64,000 nucleotides of DNA from Xanthomonas rydalmerensis (GCF_033170385.1 NZ_CP126170.1:2628001-2692000); one strand, 5' to 3'. Shown: positions 54,753-63,575, counted from the first letter of the stretch. The notes: generated by a model not told the origin, from the sequence alone. A program made the numbers and translations.

Positions 54753-56612
54753 TCAGCCGGCTCCCAGCGCCACCGCGACCTGGTAGGTGACCAGCGAGGC
54801 CAGATACGCCAGCGCGAACAGGTAGAACGCGGCGAAGCTCATCTGCTTCCAGGAATTGGTCTCGCGCTTGATCGTGGCCAGGGTGGAAATGCACATCGGT
54901 GCGTAGATGTACCAGACCAGCAGCGACAGCGCGGTGGCCAGCGACCAGCCGTCGTGGATCAGCGGCGACAGCGCCTGCGCGGCGGCATCGTCGTCGGCCG
55001 CCGACAGCGCGTACACCGTCGCCAGCGACGACACCGCCACCTCGCGCGCGGCCAGGCCGGGAATCAGCGCGATGCAGATCTGCCAGTTGAAGCCCAGCGG
55101 CGAAAACACCGTGGTCATGGCGTGGCCGATGCGACCGGCGAAGCTGTAGTCGATGGCCGGCAAGGTGGCGTCGGCCGGCGGCGCCGGGAACGACAGCAGG
55201 AACCACAGCAGGATGGTCAGCGCCAGGATGATGCCGCCGACGCGCTTGAGGAAGATCGCCGCGCGCTCCCACAGGCCCAGCGCCAGGTCGCGCAGGTGCG
55301 GCACGCGGTAGGACGGCAGCTCCAGCAGCAGCGGGTGCTCGCCCTTGTCGCGGCGCCACTTCTTCATCGTCCACGACACCACCAGCGCGCTGGCGATGGC
55401 GGCGAAGTACAGGCCGAACAGCACCAACCCCTGCTGGTTGAACACGCCCCACACCTGCTTCTGCGGGATGAACGCACCGATCAACAAGGCATACACCGGC
55501 AGCCGCGCCGAACAGGTCATCAGCGGCGCGACCAGGATGGTGGCCAGGCGGTCGCGCGGGTCCTGGATGCTGCGGGTGGACATGATCCCGGGCACGGCGC
55601 AGGCGAAGCTGGACAGCAGCGGGATGAACGAGCGCCCGGACAGGCCAGCCGCGGCCATCATGCGGTCGAGCAGGAACGCCGCGCGCGGCAGGTAGCCGGA
55701 TTCCTCCAGCGCCAGGATGAAAGCGAACAGGATCAAGATCTGCGGCAGGAAGATCACCACGCCGCCAAGGCCGGCGATGATGCCGTCCACCAGCAGGCTG
55801 TTGAGCGGACCCTCCGGCAGCGTCGCGCCGACCCAGGCGCCCAGCCCCTTGGTGCCGCCTTCGATCAGGTCCATCAACGGCGCGGCCCAGGCGTAGACCG
55901 CCTGGAAGATCAGGAACATCACCACCGCAAGGGTCAGCAGCCCGGCCACCGGGTGCAGCAGCCAGCGGTCCAGCGCGTCGTCGATGCGCGAGGTGCGGGT
56001 CGGCATCGACACCGCCGAGGCCAGGATCGCGCGCACCTGCTGGTGGTAGTCGCCCTGCCCCTCGCTCGGCGCCACCGCCGGCGGCATTGCCGGCGCCAGC
56101 GTGTCCAGCCGCTCGACCAGGGCACGAGCACCGTTGCGGCGCACCGCGACGGTCTCGATCACCGGCACGCCCAGCGCCTGCTCCAGCGCCTGGCGGTCGA
56201 TCTGGATGCCGCGGCGCTGCGCCGCGTCGACCATGTTCAAGGCCACCACCATCGGCTTGCCCAGCTCGCGCAGTTCCAGCGCGAATCGCAGGTGCAGGCG
56301 CAGGTTGGTGGCGTCGACCACGCAGACCAGCACGTCCGGCGCCGGCTCACCCGGGTAGAAGCCGCGGCACAGGTCGCGGGTGATCGCCTCGTCCAGGCTG
56401 GCCGGCTGCAGGCTGTAGGCGCCGGGCAGGTCCAGCACCGCGAACTCGCGCCCGGACGGCGCGCGGAAACGGCCTTCCTTGCGCTCGACGGTGACGCCGG
56501 CGTAGTTGGCGACCTTCTGCTTGCTGCCGGTCAACTGGTTGAACAGCGCGGTCTTGCCGCAGTTCGGATTGCCGACCAGGGCCAGGCGCAGCGGCGCGGC
56601 CACCGCGCTCAC
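54753..56612 (-). CDS. feoB: Ferrous iron transporter FeoB
   Basis: 619 aa from GTG 56612, which overlaps the feoA stop by 4 nt. The N-terminal G domain has LVGNPNCGKTALFNQL (P-loop), DLPGAYSL (G3) and ALNMVDAAQ (G4, NxxD). The membrane part has Gate-type motifs: GLGGVVIFLPQILILFAFILALEESGYL and PLLSSFACAVPGIMSTR, with the conserved Cys, plus a second gate ALIPGLAAREVAVSS. The protein is shorter than the 773 aa E. coli enzyme, mostly in the linker and C-terminus. It imports Fe2+ across the inner membrane under low oxygen or low iron. Confidence 0.95.
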   Translation of the reverse strand: MSAVAAPLRLALVGNPNCGKTALFNQLTGSKQKVANYAGVTVERKEGRFRAPSGREFAVLDLPGAYSLQPASLDEAITRDLCRGFYPGEPAPDVLVCVVDATNLRLHLRFALELRELGKPMVVALNMVDAAQRRGIQIDRQALEQALGVPVIETVAVRRNGARALVERLDTLAPAMPPAVAPSEGQGDYHQQVRAILASAVSMPTRTSRIDDALDRWLLHPVAGLLTLAVVMFLIFQAVYAWAAPLMDLIEGGTKGLGAWVGATLPEGPLNSLLVDGIIAGLGGVVIFLPQILILFAFILALEESGYLPRAAFLLDRMMAAAGLSGRSFIPLLSSFACAVPGIMSTRSIQDPRDRLATILVAPLMTCSARLPVYALLIGAFIPQKQVWGVFNQQGLVLFGLYFAAIASALVVSWTMKKWRRDKGEHPLLLELPSYRVPHLRDLALGLWERAAIFLKRVGGIILALTILLWFLLSFPAPPADATLPAIDYSFAGRIGHAMTTVFSPLGFNWQICIALIPGLAAREVAVSSLATVYALSAADDDAAAQALSPLIHDGWSLATALSLLVWYIYAPMCISTLATIKRETNSWKQMSFAAFYLFALAYLASLVTYQVAVALGAG

Positions 56613-56860
56613 GGGCGCACCTCGTCCAGCGCGCTGACCTGCACCCGCGCCGCCTCGCTGCGCCGCAGCGCGAAGCGCGTATAGCCCACCTGCACCAGCA
56701 ACGGCTCGCCGCCGATCGGCCCGCTGGCCAGCATCTGCACCTGCTCGCCGGCGACGAAACCCAGCTCGCGCAGACGCCGGGCAATGGCATCGTTGGGCTG
56801 GCGGTCGTGCACGGATTCCACGAGGGCGCTGCTGCGCAACGGCATGTCGGACAACGTCAC
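56609..56860 (-). CDS. feoA: Ferrous iron transport protein FeoA
   Basis: 83 aa, an SH3-like beta-barrel that binds and supports FeoB. The pattern RRLRELGFVAGEQVQML, GEPLLVQVGYTRFALRRSEAARVQV is typical of FeoA. It is first gene of a three-gene feo operon and sits just downstream of a Fur-box-like palindrome. Confidence 0.92.
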   Translation of the reverse strand: MTLSDMPLRSSALVESVHDRQPNDAIARRLRELGFVAGEQVQMLASGPIGGEPLLVQVGYTRFALRRSEAARVQVSALDEVRP

Positions 56861-56873
56861 AGCACGTTCCGTC

Positions 56874-56892
56874 GATAAGAATGGTTATCAAT
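56874..56892. promoter_or_regulatory. Candidate Fur box upstream of feoA
   Basis: GATAA (56874-56878) and TTATC (56885-56889) form an inverted repeat in a 19-nt AT-rich block similar to the GATAATGATAATCATTATC consensus. It lies 14 nt from the feoA ATG and about 95 nt from the divergent hydratase gene. Iron repression of feo is expected from the family. Confidence 0.65.
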
Positions 56893-56984
56893 TGTAGCAT
56901 CGCCGCGGCGCGTCATGGCGGCGCCGGCACGGCCGGCTATGATCGCCGTATGGCTGCCGTTTTCCCTGCGTACGAGAGTGTTCG

Positions 56985-57773
56985 ATGAGCGATGCCCTGT
57001 TGTTGCAACGATCCGGCAAGGTCCTGACCCTGCAGTTGAACCGACCCGAGGTCCGCAACGCCTTCGACGCCGCGCTGATCGCCCAGCTCAGCGACGCCTT
57101 GTTGCAGATCGGCACCGATCCGCAGGTGCAGGTGCTGGTCCTGGCCGGCGCCGGCGCGGCGTTCTCGGCCGGCGCCGACCTGCAATGGATGCGCTCGATG
57201 GCCGGCGCCGGCGAACAGGAAAACCTGGACGATGCGCTGGCCCTGGCGCGGCTGATGCGCCTGCTCGACGAACTGCCCAAGCCCACCGTGGTGCGGGTGC
57301 AGGGCGCCGCGTTCGGCGGCGCGGTGGGCCTGGTCGCCTGCTGCGACATCGCCGTGGCCGCCACCGATGCGCGTTTCGCGCTCAGCGAAAGCCGGCTGGG
57401 CCTACTGCCGGCGGTGATCTCGCCGTACGTGATCGCCGCGATCGGCGCGCGCCAGGCGCGGCGCTGGTTCGCCAGCGCCGAGACCTTCGACGCCGCCACC
57501 GCGGCGCAGATCGGCCTGGTCCACCAGGCGGTGGCGCCGGACGCGCTGGACGCGGCGGTGCAGCGCCAGGTCGCCCTGCTCGGCCAGGCCGGTCCGCTGG
57601 CCGCCGCTGGCGCCAAGGCCCTGGTGCGGCGGGTCGCCGCCGGCGGCGAGCGCGATGCGCTGGACCAGGCCAACGCGGCATTGATCGCGCGGTTACGGGT
57701 CTCGGCCGAGGGCCAGGAAGGACTGAATGCGTTCCTGGAGAAACGCGAACCGGCCTGGAGGGCCAGCCCATGA
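56985..57773 (+). CDS. Enoyl-CoA hydratase, methylglutaconyl-CoA hydratase-like
   Basis: 262 aa crotonase-family enzyme. The oxyanion-hole loops are GAAFSAGADLQWMRSM and GAAFGGAVGLVACCDIA, and one catalytic-type Glu lies in LSESRLGLLPAVISPYV. This pattern fits LiuC / 3-methylglutaconyl-CoA hydratases of leucine breakdown, and the HMG-CoA lyase gene 545 nt downstream catalyses the next step. Its stop overlaps the VOC gene start by 4 nt. Other enzymes of that pathway (isovaleryl-CoA dehydrogenase, carboxylase subunits) are not in the window. Confidence 0.88.
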   Translation: MSDALLLQRSGKVLTLQLNRPEVRNAFDAALIAQLSDALLQIGTDPQVQVLVLAGAGAAFSAGADLQWMRSMAGAGEQENLDDALALARLMRLLDELPKPTVVRVQGAAFGGAVGLVACCDIAVAATDARFALSESRLGLLPAVISPYVIAAIGARQARRWFASAETFDAATAAQIGLVHQAVAPDALDAAVQRQVALLGQAGPLAAAGAKALVRRVAAGGERDALDQANAALIARLRVSAEGQEGLNAFLEKREPAWRASP

Positions 57774-58174
57774 ACCCAATCGACCATCTCGGCCTGCGCT
57801 GCAGCGACCTCGACCGCAGCCTGGCTTTCTACCGCGCCGCCCTGGCTGCGCTGGACCTGGACGTGGTGATGCAGGTGAGCGCCGAAGAGAGCGGCGGCCA
57901 GCGCCACGTCGGCTTCGGCCGCGACGGCAAGCCCAGCTTCTGGATCGCCGACGGCGGCCGCGACGCCGGCGACAACGGTGTGCACGTGGCCTTCGTCGCC
58001 GCCAGCCGCGCACAGGTGGACGCGTTCCATCGCGCCGGCCTGGCCGCCGGCGGCCGCGACCACGGCGCACCGGGCCTGCGCCCGCACTATCACCCCGACT
58101 ACTACGGCGCGTTCCTGCTGGATCCGGACGGCCACAACATCGAAGCGGTCTGCCACCGCCCGGCGTCGGCCTGA
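57770..58174 (+). CDS. VOC (glyoxalase/bleomycin-resistance fold) protein
   Basis: 134 aa, one vicinal-oxygen-chelate domain: IDHLGLRCSDLDRSLAFYRAAL at the start, FWIADGG, VHVAFVAASRAQVDAFH, and HPDYYGAFLLDPDGHNIEAVC at the end, with the metal-ligand His/Glu pattern. It is coupled to the upstream hydratase by a 4-nt overlap. VOC proteins can be isomerases, lyases or dioxygenases; no substrate can be assigned. Confidence 0.88.
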   Translation: MNPIDHLGLRCSDLDRSLAFYRAALAALDLDVVMQVSAEESGGQRHVGFGRDGKPSFWIADGGRDAGDNGVHVAFVAASRAQVDAFHRAGLAAGGRDHGAPGLRPHYHPDYYGAFLLDPDGHNIEAVCHRPASA

Positions 58175-58318
58175 TCCGCCCTACGGTGTCACGCTGGCGC
58201 CCACGGCGCTGGCCGTGCCTGCCGCCGTTTCCCCATCTGCCCTATCAGGAATCCCCATGACCATCGCCGCTTCTCGTCTCGTGCGCAGTGCGCGGACAAC
58301 CGCACAGGAATCCCGCGC

Positions 58319-59215
58319 ATGAGCGACCGCGTGCGCATCGTCGAAGTCGGCCCGCGCGACGGCCTGCAGAACGAGAAGGCCTGGGTCGCCACAGAAGACA
58401 AGATCGAGCTGATCGCGCGGCTGGGGCGCACCGGCCTGCGCAGCATCGAGGCGACCAGCTTCGTCAGCCCCAAATGGGTCCCGCAACTGGCCGATGCGGC
58501 CGAGGTCTACGCCGGCATCGCGCAGGTGCCGGGCGTGGACTATCCGGTGCTGGTGCCGAACCTGCAGGGCTACGAACGCGCCGCCGCGGTCGGCGTCCGC
58601 GAGGTGGCGGTGTTCACCGCCGCCTCGGAGGCCTTCAACCGCACCAATACCAATGCCGGCATCGACGAATCGCTGGCGCGTTTCGCGCCGGTGCTGGAGC
58701 GCGCGGCCGCGGACGGGGTCAAGGTGCGCGGCTACGTCTCCACCGTGCTCGGCTGCCCCTACCAGGGCGAGGTCCCGCTGGCTGACGTGGTGCGCGTGGC
58801 GCAGCGGCTACATGCGATGGGCTGCTACGAGATCTCGCTGGGCGACACCATCGGCGTGGGCACGCCGGGCAAGGCGCGGGCGATGCTGCGCGCGGTCGCC
58901 GCGGCGGTACCGATGGCGGCGCTGGCGGTGCATTTCCACGACACCTACGGCCAGGCCCTGGCCAACATCGCCGCCTGCCTGGAAGAAGGCGTGCGCGTGG
59001 TCGATGCCGCCGTCTCCGGCGCCGGCGGCTGCCCGTATGCCAAGGGCGCCAGCGGCAACGTGGCCAGCGAGGATGTTGTCTACCTGCTGCACGGCAACGG
59101 CGTGGAGACCGGCATCGACCTACCGGCGCTGGCCGCGACCGGACGCTGGCTGGCGCAGAAACTCGGCCGGCCCACCGGCAGCAAGGTCGGCCAGGCGCTG
59201 GCCGCCGAGGCCTGA
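58319..59215 (+). CDS. Hydroxymethylglutaryl-CoA lyase
   Basis: 298 aa TIM-barrel enzyme cleaving HMG-CoA to acetyl-CoA and acetoacetate, the last step of leucine catabolism. Motifs: VEVGPRDGLQNEK (metal and catalytic Arg/Asp), EATSFVSPKWVPQLAD, GDTIGVGTPGKA, HFHDTYGQALAN (metal His pair) and the signature SGAGGCPYAKGASGNVASEDV. The start overlaps the stop of a 21-codon reading frame (58257-58322) with its own AGGA site, perhaps a leader peptide. Confidence 0.95.
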   Translation: MSDRVRIVEVGPRDGLQNEKAWVATEDKIELIARLGRTGLRSIEATSFVSPKWVPQLADAAEVYAGIAQVPGVDYPVLVPNLQGYERAAAVGVREVAVFTAASEAFNRTNTNAGIDESLARFAPVLERAAADGVKVRGYVSTVLGCPYQGEVPLADVVRVAQRLHAMGCYEISLGDTIGVGTPGKARAMLRAVAAAVPMAALAVHFHDTYGQALANIAACLEEGVRVVDAAVSGAGGCPYAKGASGNVASEDVVYLLHGNGVETGIDLPALAATGRWLAQKLGRPTGSKVGQALAAEA

Positions 59216-59327
59216 GCCACTGCATGTCCGTACCCCGTGACGGGCCTGCATGCCGCGGCCCGTCGCCGATCTCGCCGCGATGGGGCAGCACCCTCTAAAC
59301 TGGGCGTTTTCCTGGGAGGGAACATCC

Positions 59328-60098
59328 ATGCAGCTTGCCGATCTCAAAGCGGTGATCACCGGCGGCGTGTCCGGCCTCGGCCTGGCGGTGGCGCAACGCA
59401 TCGTCGCCGAAGGCGGCAAGGTGGCGCTGTTCGATCTGAACGACGACAAGGGTGCGGCCGCGGTCGCCGCCCTGGGCGCGGACCGGGCCTGCTACTTGCG
59501 CACCGACGTCAGCGACGAGGCCCAGGTGGCCGCGCAACTCGGCGCGGCGCGCGACTTCCTCGGCGGACTCAATGCCGCGATCAACTGCGCCGGCATCCTC
59601 GGCGCCGGCCGCGTACTCGGCAAGGAGGCGCCAATGCCGCTGGCCACGTTCCAGGGCACGGTGATGGTCAACCTGGTCGGCAGCTTCAACGTCGCCAAGG
59701 CCGCCGCCGACCTGATGCAGCACAACGCCCCGGGCGAGGACGGCGAGCGCGGGGCCATCGTCAACACCGCCAGCGTCGCCGCCTACGAAGGCCAGATCGG
59801 CCAGGCCGCCTATGCCGCGTCCAAGGGCGGCGTGGTGGCGATGACCCTGCCGATGGCACGCGAACTGGCGCGCTTCGGCATCCGCGTCAACACCATCGCC
59901 CCGGGCATCTTCTGGACCCCGATGGTCGACGGCATGCCCGAGGCCGTGCAGCAGTCGCTGGCCGCGTCGATCCCGTATCCTTCGCGTCTCGGCCGCCCGG
60001 ACGAATTCGCCGACACGGTGATGTTCCTGCTGCGCAACCGCTACCTCAACGGCGAAACCATTCGCCTGGACGGCGCGGTGCGGTTGGCGCCCAAGTAG
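59328..60098 (+). CDS. Short-chain dehydrogenase, HSD10-like 3-hydroxyacyl-CoA dehydrogenase
   Basis: 256 aa from ATG 59328 with GGGAGGG just upstream. The classical SDR fold has VITGGVSGLGLAVA (cofactor loop), NCAGILGAGR, and the catalytic Ser in NTASVAAYEG with YAASK. PMARELARFGIRVNTIAPGIFWTPM and PSRLGRPDEFADTV match type-2 3-hydroxyacyl-CoA dehydrogenases (HSD17B10-like). An Asp in the LFDLND segment suggests NAD+ preference. It would act in branched-chain acyl-CoA oxidation with its upstream neighbours, although 112 nt separate it from the lyase. Confidence 0.92.
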   Translation: MQLADLKAVITGGVSGLGLAVAQRIVAEGGKVALFDLNDDKGAAAVAALGADRACYLRTDVSDEAQVAAQLGAARDFLGGLNAAINCAGILGAGRVLGKEAPMPLATFQGTVMVNLVGSFNVAKAAADLMQHNAPGEDGERGAIVNTASVAAYEGQIGQAAYAASKGGVVAMTLPMARELARFGIRVNTIAPGIFWTPMVDGMPEAVQQSLAASIPYPSRLGRPDEFADTVMFLLRNRYLNGETIRLDGAVRLAPK

Positions 60099-60197
60099 CC
60101 GGGATTGGGGATTCGGCATTGGGGATTCGTAAGCGCTCCCCGTTCCTCGTCCCTGCCCGGCGCTCTCCAATCCCGACTCCCCAATCCCCAATCCCGG
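60099..60197. repeat. Inverted repeat between SDR gene and efpL
   Basis: CCGGGATTGGGGATT (60099-60113) and AATCCCCAATCCCGG (60183-60197) are perfect 15-nt inverted arms enclosing 69 nt. GGGATT(C/G) repeats also occur inside. It may be a decayed extragenic repeat or a terminator region; no T-run follows. Confidence 0.7.
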
Positions 60198-60207
60198 CCC
60201 CACACCC

Positions 60208-60774
60208 ATGAAAGCCAACGAAATCAAGAAAGGCAACGTCGTCGAGTACAACAACGGCGTGTACCAGATCCGCGACATCGAGCGCAGCTCGCCGCAGGGC
60301 CGCGGCGGCAACGTGCGCTTCCGCTTCGTGATGTACAGCGTGCCGGGCGGCAACAAGCTCGATGCCAGCTTCGACGGCGACGACGACCTGCGCGAGGTCG
60401 AGCTGATGCGTCGCCAGGCCACCTTCTCCTACAAGGATGGCGAGGCCTTCGTATTCCTCGACGACGAGGACTACACGCCGTACACCCTGGACGCCGATGT
60501 GATCGGCACCGATGCCGGCTACATCACCGAGGGCCTCAGCGGCATCTACGTGCAGGTCATCGACGACCAGCCGGTGGCGATCCAGCTGCCGCAGAGCGTG
60601 ACCCTGGAAGTGATCGAGACCCCGCCGGAACTCAAGGGCGGCACCGCCACCAAGCGGCCCAAGCCGGCCAAGCTCAACACCGGCATCGAGATCATGGTGC
60701 CGGAGTACATCGGCAACGGCGAGCGCGTGCTGGTCAACACCACCACCGGCGAATTCGCCGGCCGCGCCGACTGA
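60208..60774 (+). CDS. yeiP: Elongation factor P-like protein EfpL (YeiP)
   Basis: 188 aa with the three EF-P beta-barrel domains: [20 protein letters not shown] (KOW-like), a middle OB domain around [18 protein letters not shown], and the C-terminal [24 protein letters not shown]. The tip loop reads SSPQGRGGN with Arg32 where EF-P has the modified Lys/Arg, the feature of EfpL. EF-P-type factors relieve ribosome stalling at polyproline and related motifs; EfpL acts without post-translational modification. The normal efp gene is not in this window. Confidence 0.93.
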   Translation: MKANEIKKGNVVEYNNGVYQIRDIERSSPQGRGGNVRFRFVMYSVPGGNKLDASFDGDDDLREVELMRRQATFSYKDGEAFVFLDDEDYTPYTLDADVIGTDAGYITEGLSGIYVQVIDDQPVAIQLPQSVTLEVIETPPELKGGTATKRPKPAKLNTGIEIMVPEYIGNGERVLVNTTTGEFAGRAD

Positions 60775-60778
60775 CCCG

Positions 60779-61210
60779 ATGCGCGGGCACCGTGCCAACC
60801 ACGCCTCCCGCGCAGGGAGCGCCGAGCGCGCGTCACGGCGCGCCTGCCTCGGCCTGCTGCTGGCGCTGCCGGCGCTGGCGCTCGCCGCGCCGGTGACGCC
60901 GGCCGCCACAGCTGCGGCCAAGCCCGCGTGCACGATTCCGGACGCGGTCGATCCCGAGCACTACGCCGGTTTCTGCGCGCTGCCCGAGCCGATCCGCGCC
61001 TTCGTCGCGCGCCAGGACACCTGCAACCACTTCGCGGGCGAGGAGCCCTACGATGCGGCGCGGCGTCGCGAACTGGAAAAGGCGATGGCCAGGTACTGCG
61101 ACGGCAATGCACAGACCTGGGCGAAACTGCGCGCGCAGTACCGCCAGGATCCGCCGCGCGACGCCTGGCTGCGCCGCTACGGCGAGGATGCCGATCTCGA
61201 ACAGCCCTGA
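60779..61210 (+). CDS. Small secreted protein of unknown function
   Basis: 143 aa from ATG 60779, 4 nt after the efpL stop, so likely cotranscribed. A basic N-tail and hydrophobic stretch (about residues 22-37, LGLLLALPALALAA) form a signal peptide. The mature part has four Cys at about residues 51, 66, 82 and 107, a CNHFAGEEPYDAARRRELEKAM motif and a C-terminal helix AQTWAKLRAQY. The paired Cys suggest disulfides in the periplasm. The pattern resembles small conserved proteobacterial periplasmic proteins; no function is known to me. Confidence 0.75.
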   Translation: MRGHRANHASRAGSAERASRRACLGLLLALPALALAAPVTPAATAAAKPACTIPDAVDPEHYAGFCALPEPIRAFVARQDTCNHFAGEEPYDAARRRELEKAMARYCDGNAQTWAKLRAQYRQDPPRDAWLRRYGEDADLEQP

Positions 61211-61652
61211 TGGCGGCTTTCAGGCCGGTAAGGTCGCGCCCTTGCGGGAACGGACCTCAGCCCTGAGAGCAGTCGATATTGACGAGTTTCGCGGCTTCGC
61301 TCGTCGCGGCTGAAGCCGCTCCTACAGGTGTTGACCACGCTGTGCGGCACCTGTGGGAATACCTTCGGTCCCGGTAGCTATCCTGGACGAATCGCCTCAC
61401 CGCTTCGCTCGTCGCGGCTGAAGCCGCTCCTACAAAATGGGCGGAAGGTGCGACGCTTCTGTGGGAGGGACTTCAGTCCCGACGACTGGACCTATCGGCC
61501 TCCTTTCATGAAGAAAGGCTGCGCCTGCAACCAGCCGATGCAGCGGACGCACCGTCAGCCACATCGTAGGAGCGGCTTCAGCCGCGACCACGACATCCTC
61601 AACCAAACGCGAGATGCCCCTTCGGCCTCCCTGACCAACCTCGCACGCCGCA
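61211..61652. repeat. Non-coding REP cluster
   Basis: Four REP-like units: 61303-61326 and 61411-61434 read GTCGCGGCTGAAGCCGCTCC; 61460-61483 reads TGTGGGAGGGACTTCAGTCC in the opposite direction; 61565-61587 reads GTAGGAGCGGCTTCAGCCGC. The rest is without a supported gene. Mixed orientations and unit variation suggest a composite (BIME-like) block between convergent genes. Confidence 0.8.
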
Positions 61653-63575
61653 CTACGGCGTCGCACCGCCCTCCTGCAACACCGAAGGCGACCGCAACTG
61701 CAGCCCACCACCCTCGCGATTGAGCGTGCGCAGGCGTTCGCCCAGCGTCGCCAGGTTGGTGTCGATCTGGGCCAGGTCCGCCTGCAGCGGCGCCGGCAGC
61801 AACCCGCGCAGGCGCGTCTGCAGCGCGGCGCCGTCGTCATGCAACGCCGCGATCCGTGCCTGTCCCTGGACTTGCAGCCAGGCGCGTTCCTGCGCCTGCG
61901 GCAGGCCATAGCCCGGCTGCCCCTGCAGCAGGCTCGCCGGTTGGCTCAGCACGCCTTGCTCGGCCAGCACCGCACGTACCGCACTGGCGGCATCACGGGT
62001 GTCGGCACTCGCATTGCCCTCGCCCGCCCCGTCAACCGCGGACGTCAACGGCTTGCCCAGATAGCGGCGCTTGAGCGCATCGCGACCGCGCTGTTCGGCG
62101 CGGCGACGGGCGGCGTTCTCCAGCAGCAGCAAGGCGGCGCTGGCGCGCAGGTCGCCGCGCTGCAGCCAGGGCGCGCGCTGCGCGGCCGGCAGGTCCAGCC
62201 ACGCCTCGGCATTGCGCGCCGGCAGCGCCAAGGAACCGCGCGCCACCGCGAACATCTGCGCAAAATGCGCGCTCGCCGCCGGGAAGGAGTAGCCATTGCG
62301 CACCGCCACATCGGCGTCGTCGAACACCGACGCATCGGCGATGCCGGAACGCACCAGGCGCCGGCGCAATCCGGTCGGGCTGATCCCGGACAGGTGCGCG
62401 GCCGCCAGTCGCGGCACGCCGTCGTGCAGCAAGGCGTAGGTCTCCACCGCGCAGTTGTTGCTGAGAAAGTAGTAGCGGCCGTCGTAGCTCCAGTGCAGTT
62501 GCGCAGCGCGCTCCAGCAGCGCCGCGATCTCCTCGCGCGACAGCCGCAGCGGCAGCGACTGCAGGCCGCGCAGCTGCACCTGGGTGTAGTCGTCCACCAC
62601 CTGCCGCAACGGCAGCACGAACAGCCGTGACGGGTACGAGCCGGTCAGCCCGCGCAGGTTGGAGATCTGCACGTCGTCGACGAAGGCGCGGAACGACAGC
62701 ACCCGGTGCTCGGCCAGATCCAGCCGGCATGCCGGGCCCAGCGGCCGCCCGGGTGCACAGATCACCAGGCGCAGCATGCTGTGGCCCCAGTGGCTCATCG
62801 GCTGCGCATTGCCCTCGGCCAGCAGATAGTCCACCGCGTAGACCCGCGCCGGGTCCACCTGCAGCAAGGCGGCCGCGTCGGCCAGCGGGTCCTGCACGAA
62901 GACCTGGCCGGGCGCGCACGCGGCCGACGGCGGCGTCCATGCCAGGCGCGCGGCGAAGTAGCGGGCCAGCGCCGGCCGCCGGCAGGCGTAGTCCGGATCG
63001 AGCAGGAAGTGCTCGAGATTCACCGCCACGAACTCGGCCGGCGATTGCAATTCGTAGCGGTCCGGACTGCGCTCGGTGAACCGGTTCTGGCCGCGGCGCA
63101 GGCCCAGGCGCATCGGGCTGACCTGCCAGCCGGCCAGATCCAGCAGCCGCGGATCGGACGACAACCGCCCTGCCGCGGAGCGATCGTAGAAATGCGCCAG
63201 TTCGTGCAGCAAGGCAGCCAGTGCCGGCCGCCGCGCCGGGTCGGCGGCCGGATCGGTGTCGCCCCCCGTCGCCGCCATCCAGTCGCGCAGCAGGCGCTTG
63301 TTCAACAGCAGGCGCTTGGCCTGCGCACGCCCGTGCACCTGCGCCGGCAAATCGTCGCGCCACTGCAGCGGCAGCCCTGCGGGCAGCGCCGCGGCCCAGG
63401 CTGCGGGCAACCGCGCCTGCGCGGCCGCCAGCACGGCCTCGCTGGCCCTACGTTCGGCGGGACTCAGTCCGGTCTCGTCGACAGACAGTGGCGCGGCCGC
63501 TGCGTGCACCGCACCGGCCAGGGCCAGCAACGCCAGCCACCGCGCGCCTGGGCGCCGTGGCCGGCGCGGGATCAC
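61653..63575 (-). CDS. DUF4105-family protein with HExxH motif, outer/periplasmic
   Basis: 640 aa from GTG 63575, which overlaps the upstream DUF2388 gene stop by 4 nt. A signal peptide is clear (RWLALLALAGAVHAAAA). A zinc-protease-like HELAHFYD lies near residue 125. The central domain contains GHSMLRLVIC, FRAFVDDVQISNLRGLTG, YDGRYYFLSNNCAVET and LHDGVPRL, the DUF4105 pattern with a catalytic-type Cys/His/Asn. The C-terminal 120 residues are helical. Proteins of this type are often lipoprotein or envelope associated; biochemical activity is not established. The HExxH and NNC motifs make hydrolase activity plausible. Confidence 0.85.
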   Translation of the reverse strand: MIPRRPRRPGARWLALLALAGAVHAAAAPLSVDETGLSPAERRASEAVLAAAQARLPAAWAAALPAGLPLQWRDDLPAQVHGRAQAKRLLLNKRLLRDWMAATGGDTDPAADPARRPALAALLHELAHFYDRSAAGRLSSDPRLLDLAGWQVSPMRLGLRRGQNRFTERSPDRYELQSPAEFVAVNLEHFLLDPDYACRRPALARYFAARLAWTPPSAACAPGQVFVQDPLADAAALLQVDPARVYAVDYLLAEGNAQPMSHWGHSMLRLVICAPGRPLGPACRLDLAEHRVLSFRAFVDDVQISNLRGLTGSYPSRLFVLPLRQVVDDYTQVQLRGLQSLPLRLSREEIAALLERAAQLHWSYDGRYYFLSNNCAVETYALLHDGVPRLAAAHLSGISPTGLRRRLVRSGIADASVFDDADVAVRNGYSFPAASAHFAQMFAVARGSLALPARNAEAWLDLPAAQRAPWLQRGDLRASAALLLLENAARRRAEQRGRDALKRRYLGKPLTSAVDGAGEGNASADTRDAASAVRAVLAEQGVLSQPASLLQGQPGYGLPQAQERAWLQVQGQARIAALHDDGAALQTRLRGLLPAPLQADLAQIDTNLATLGERLRTLNREGGGLQLRSPSVLQEGGATP

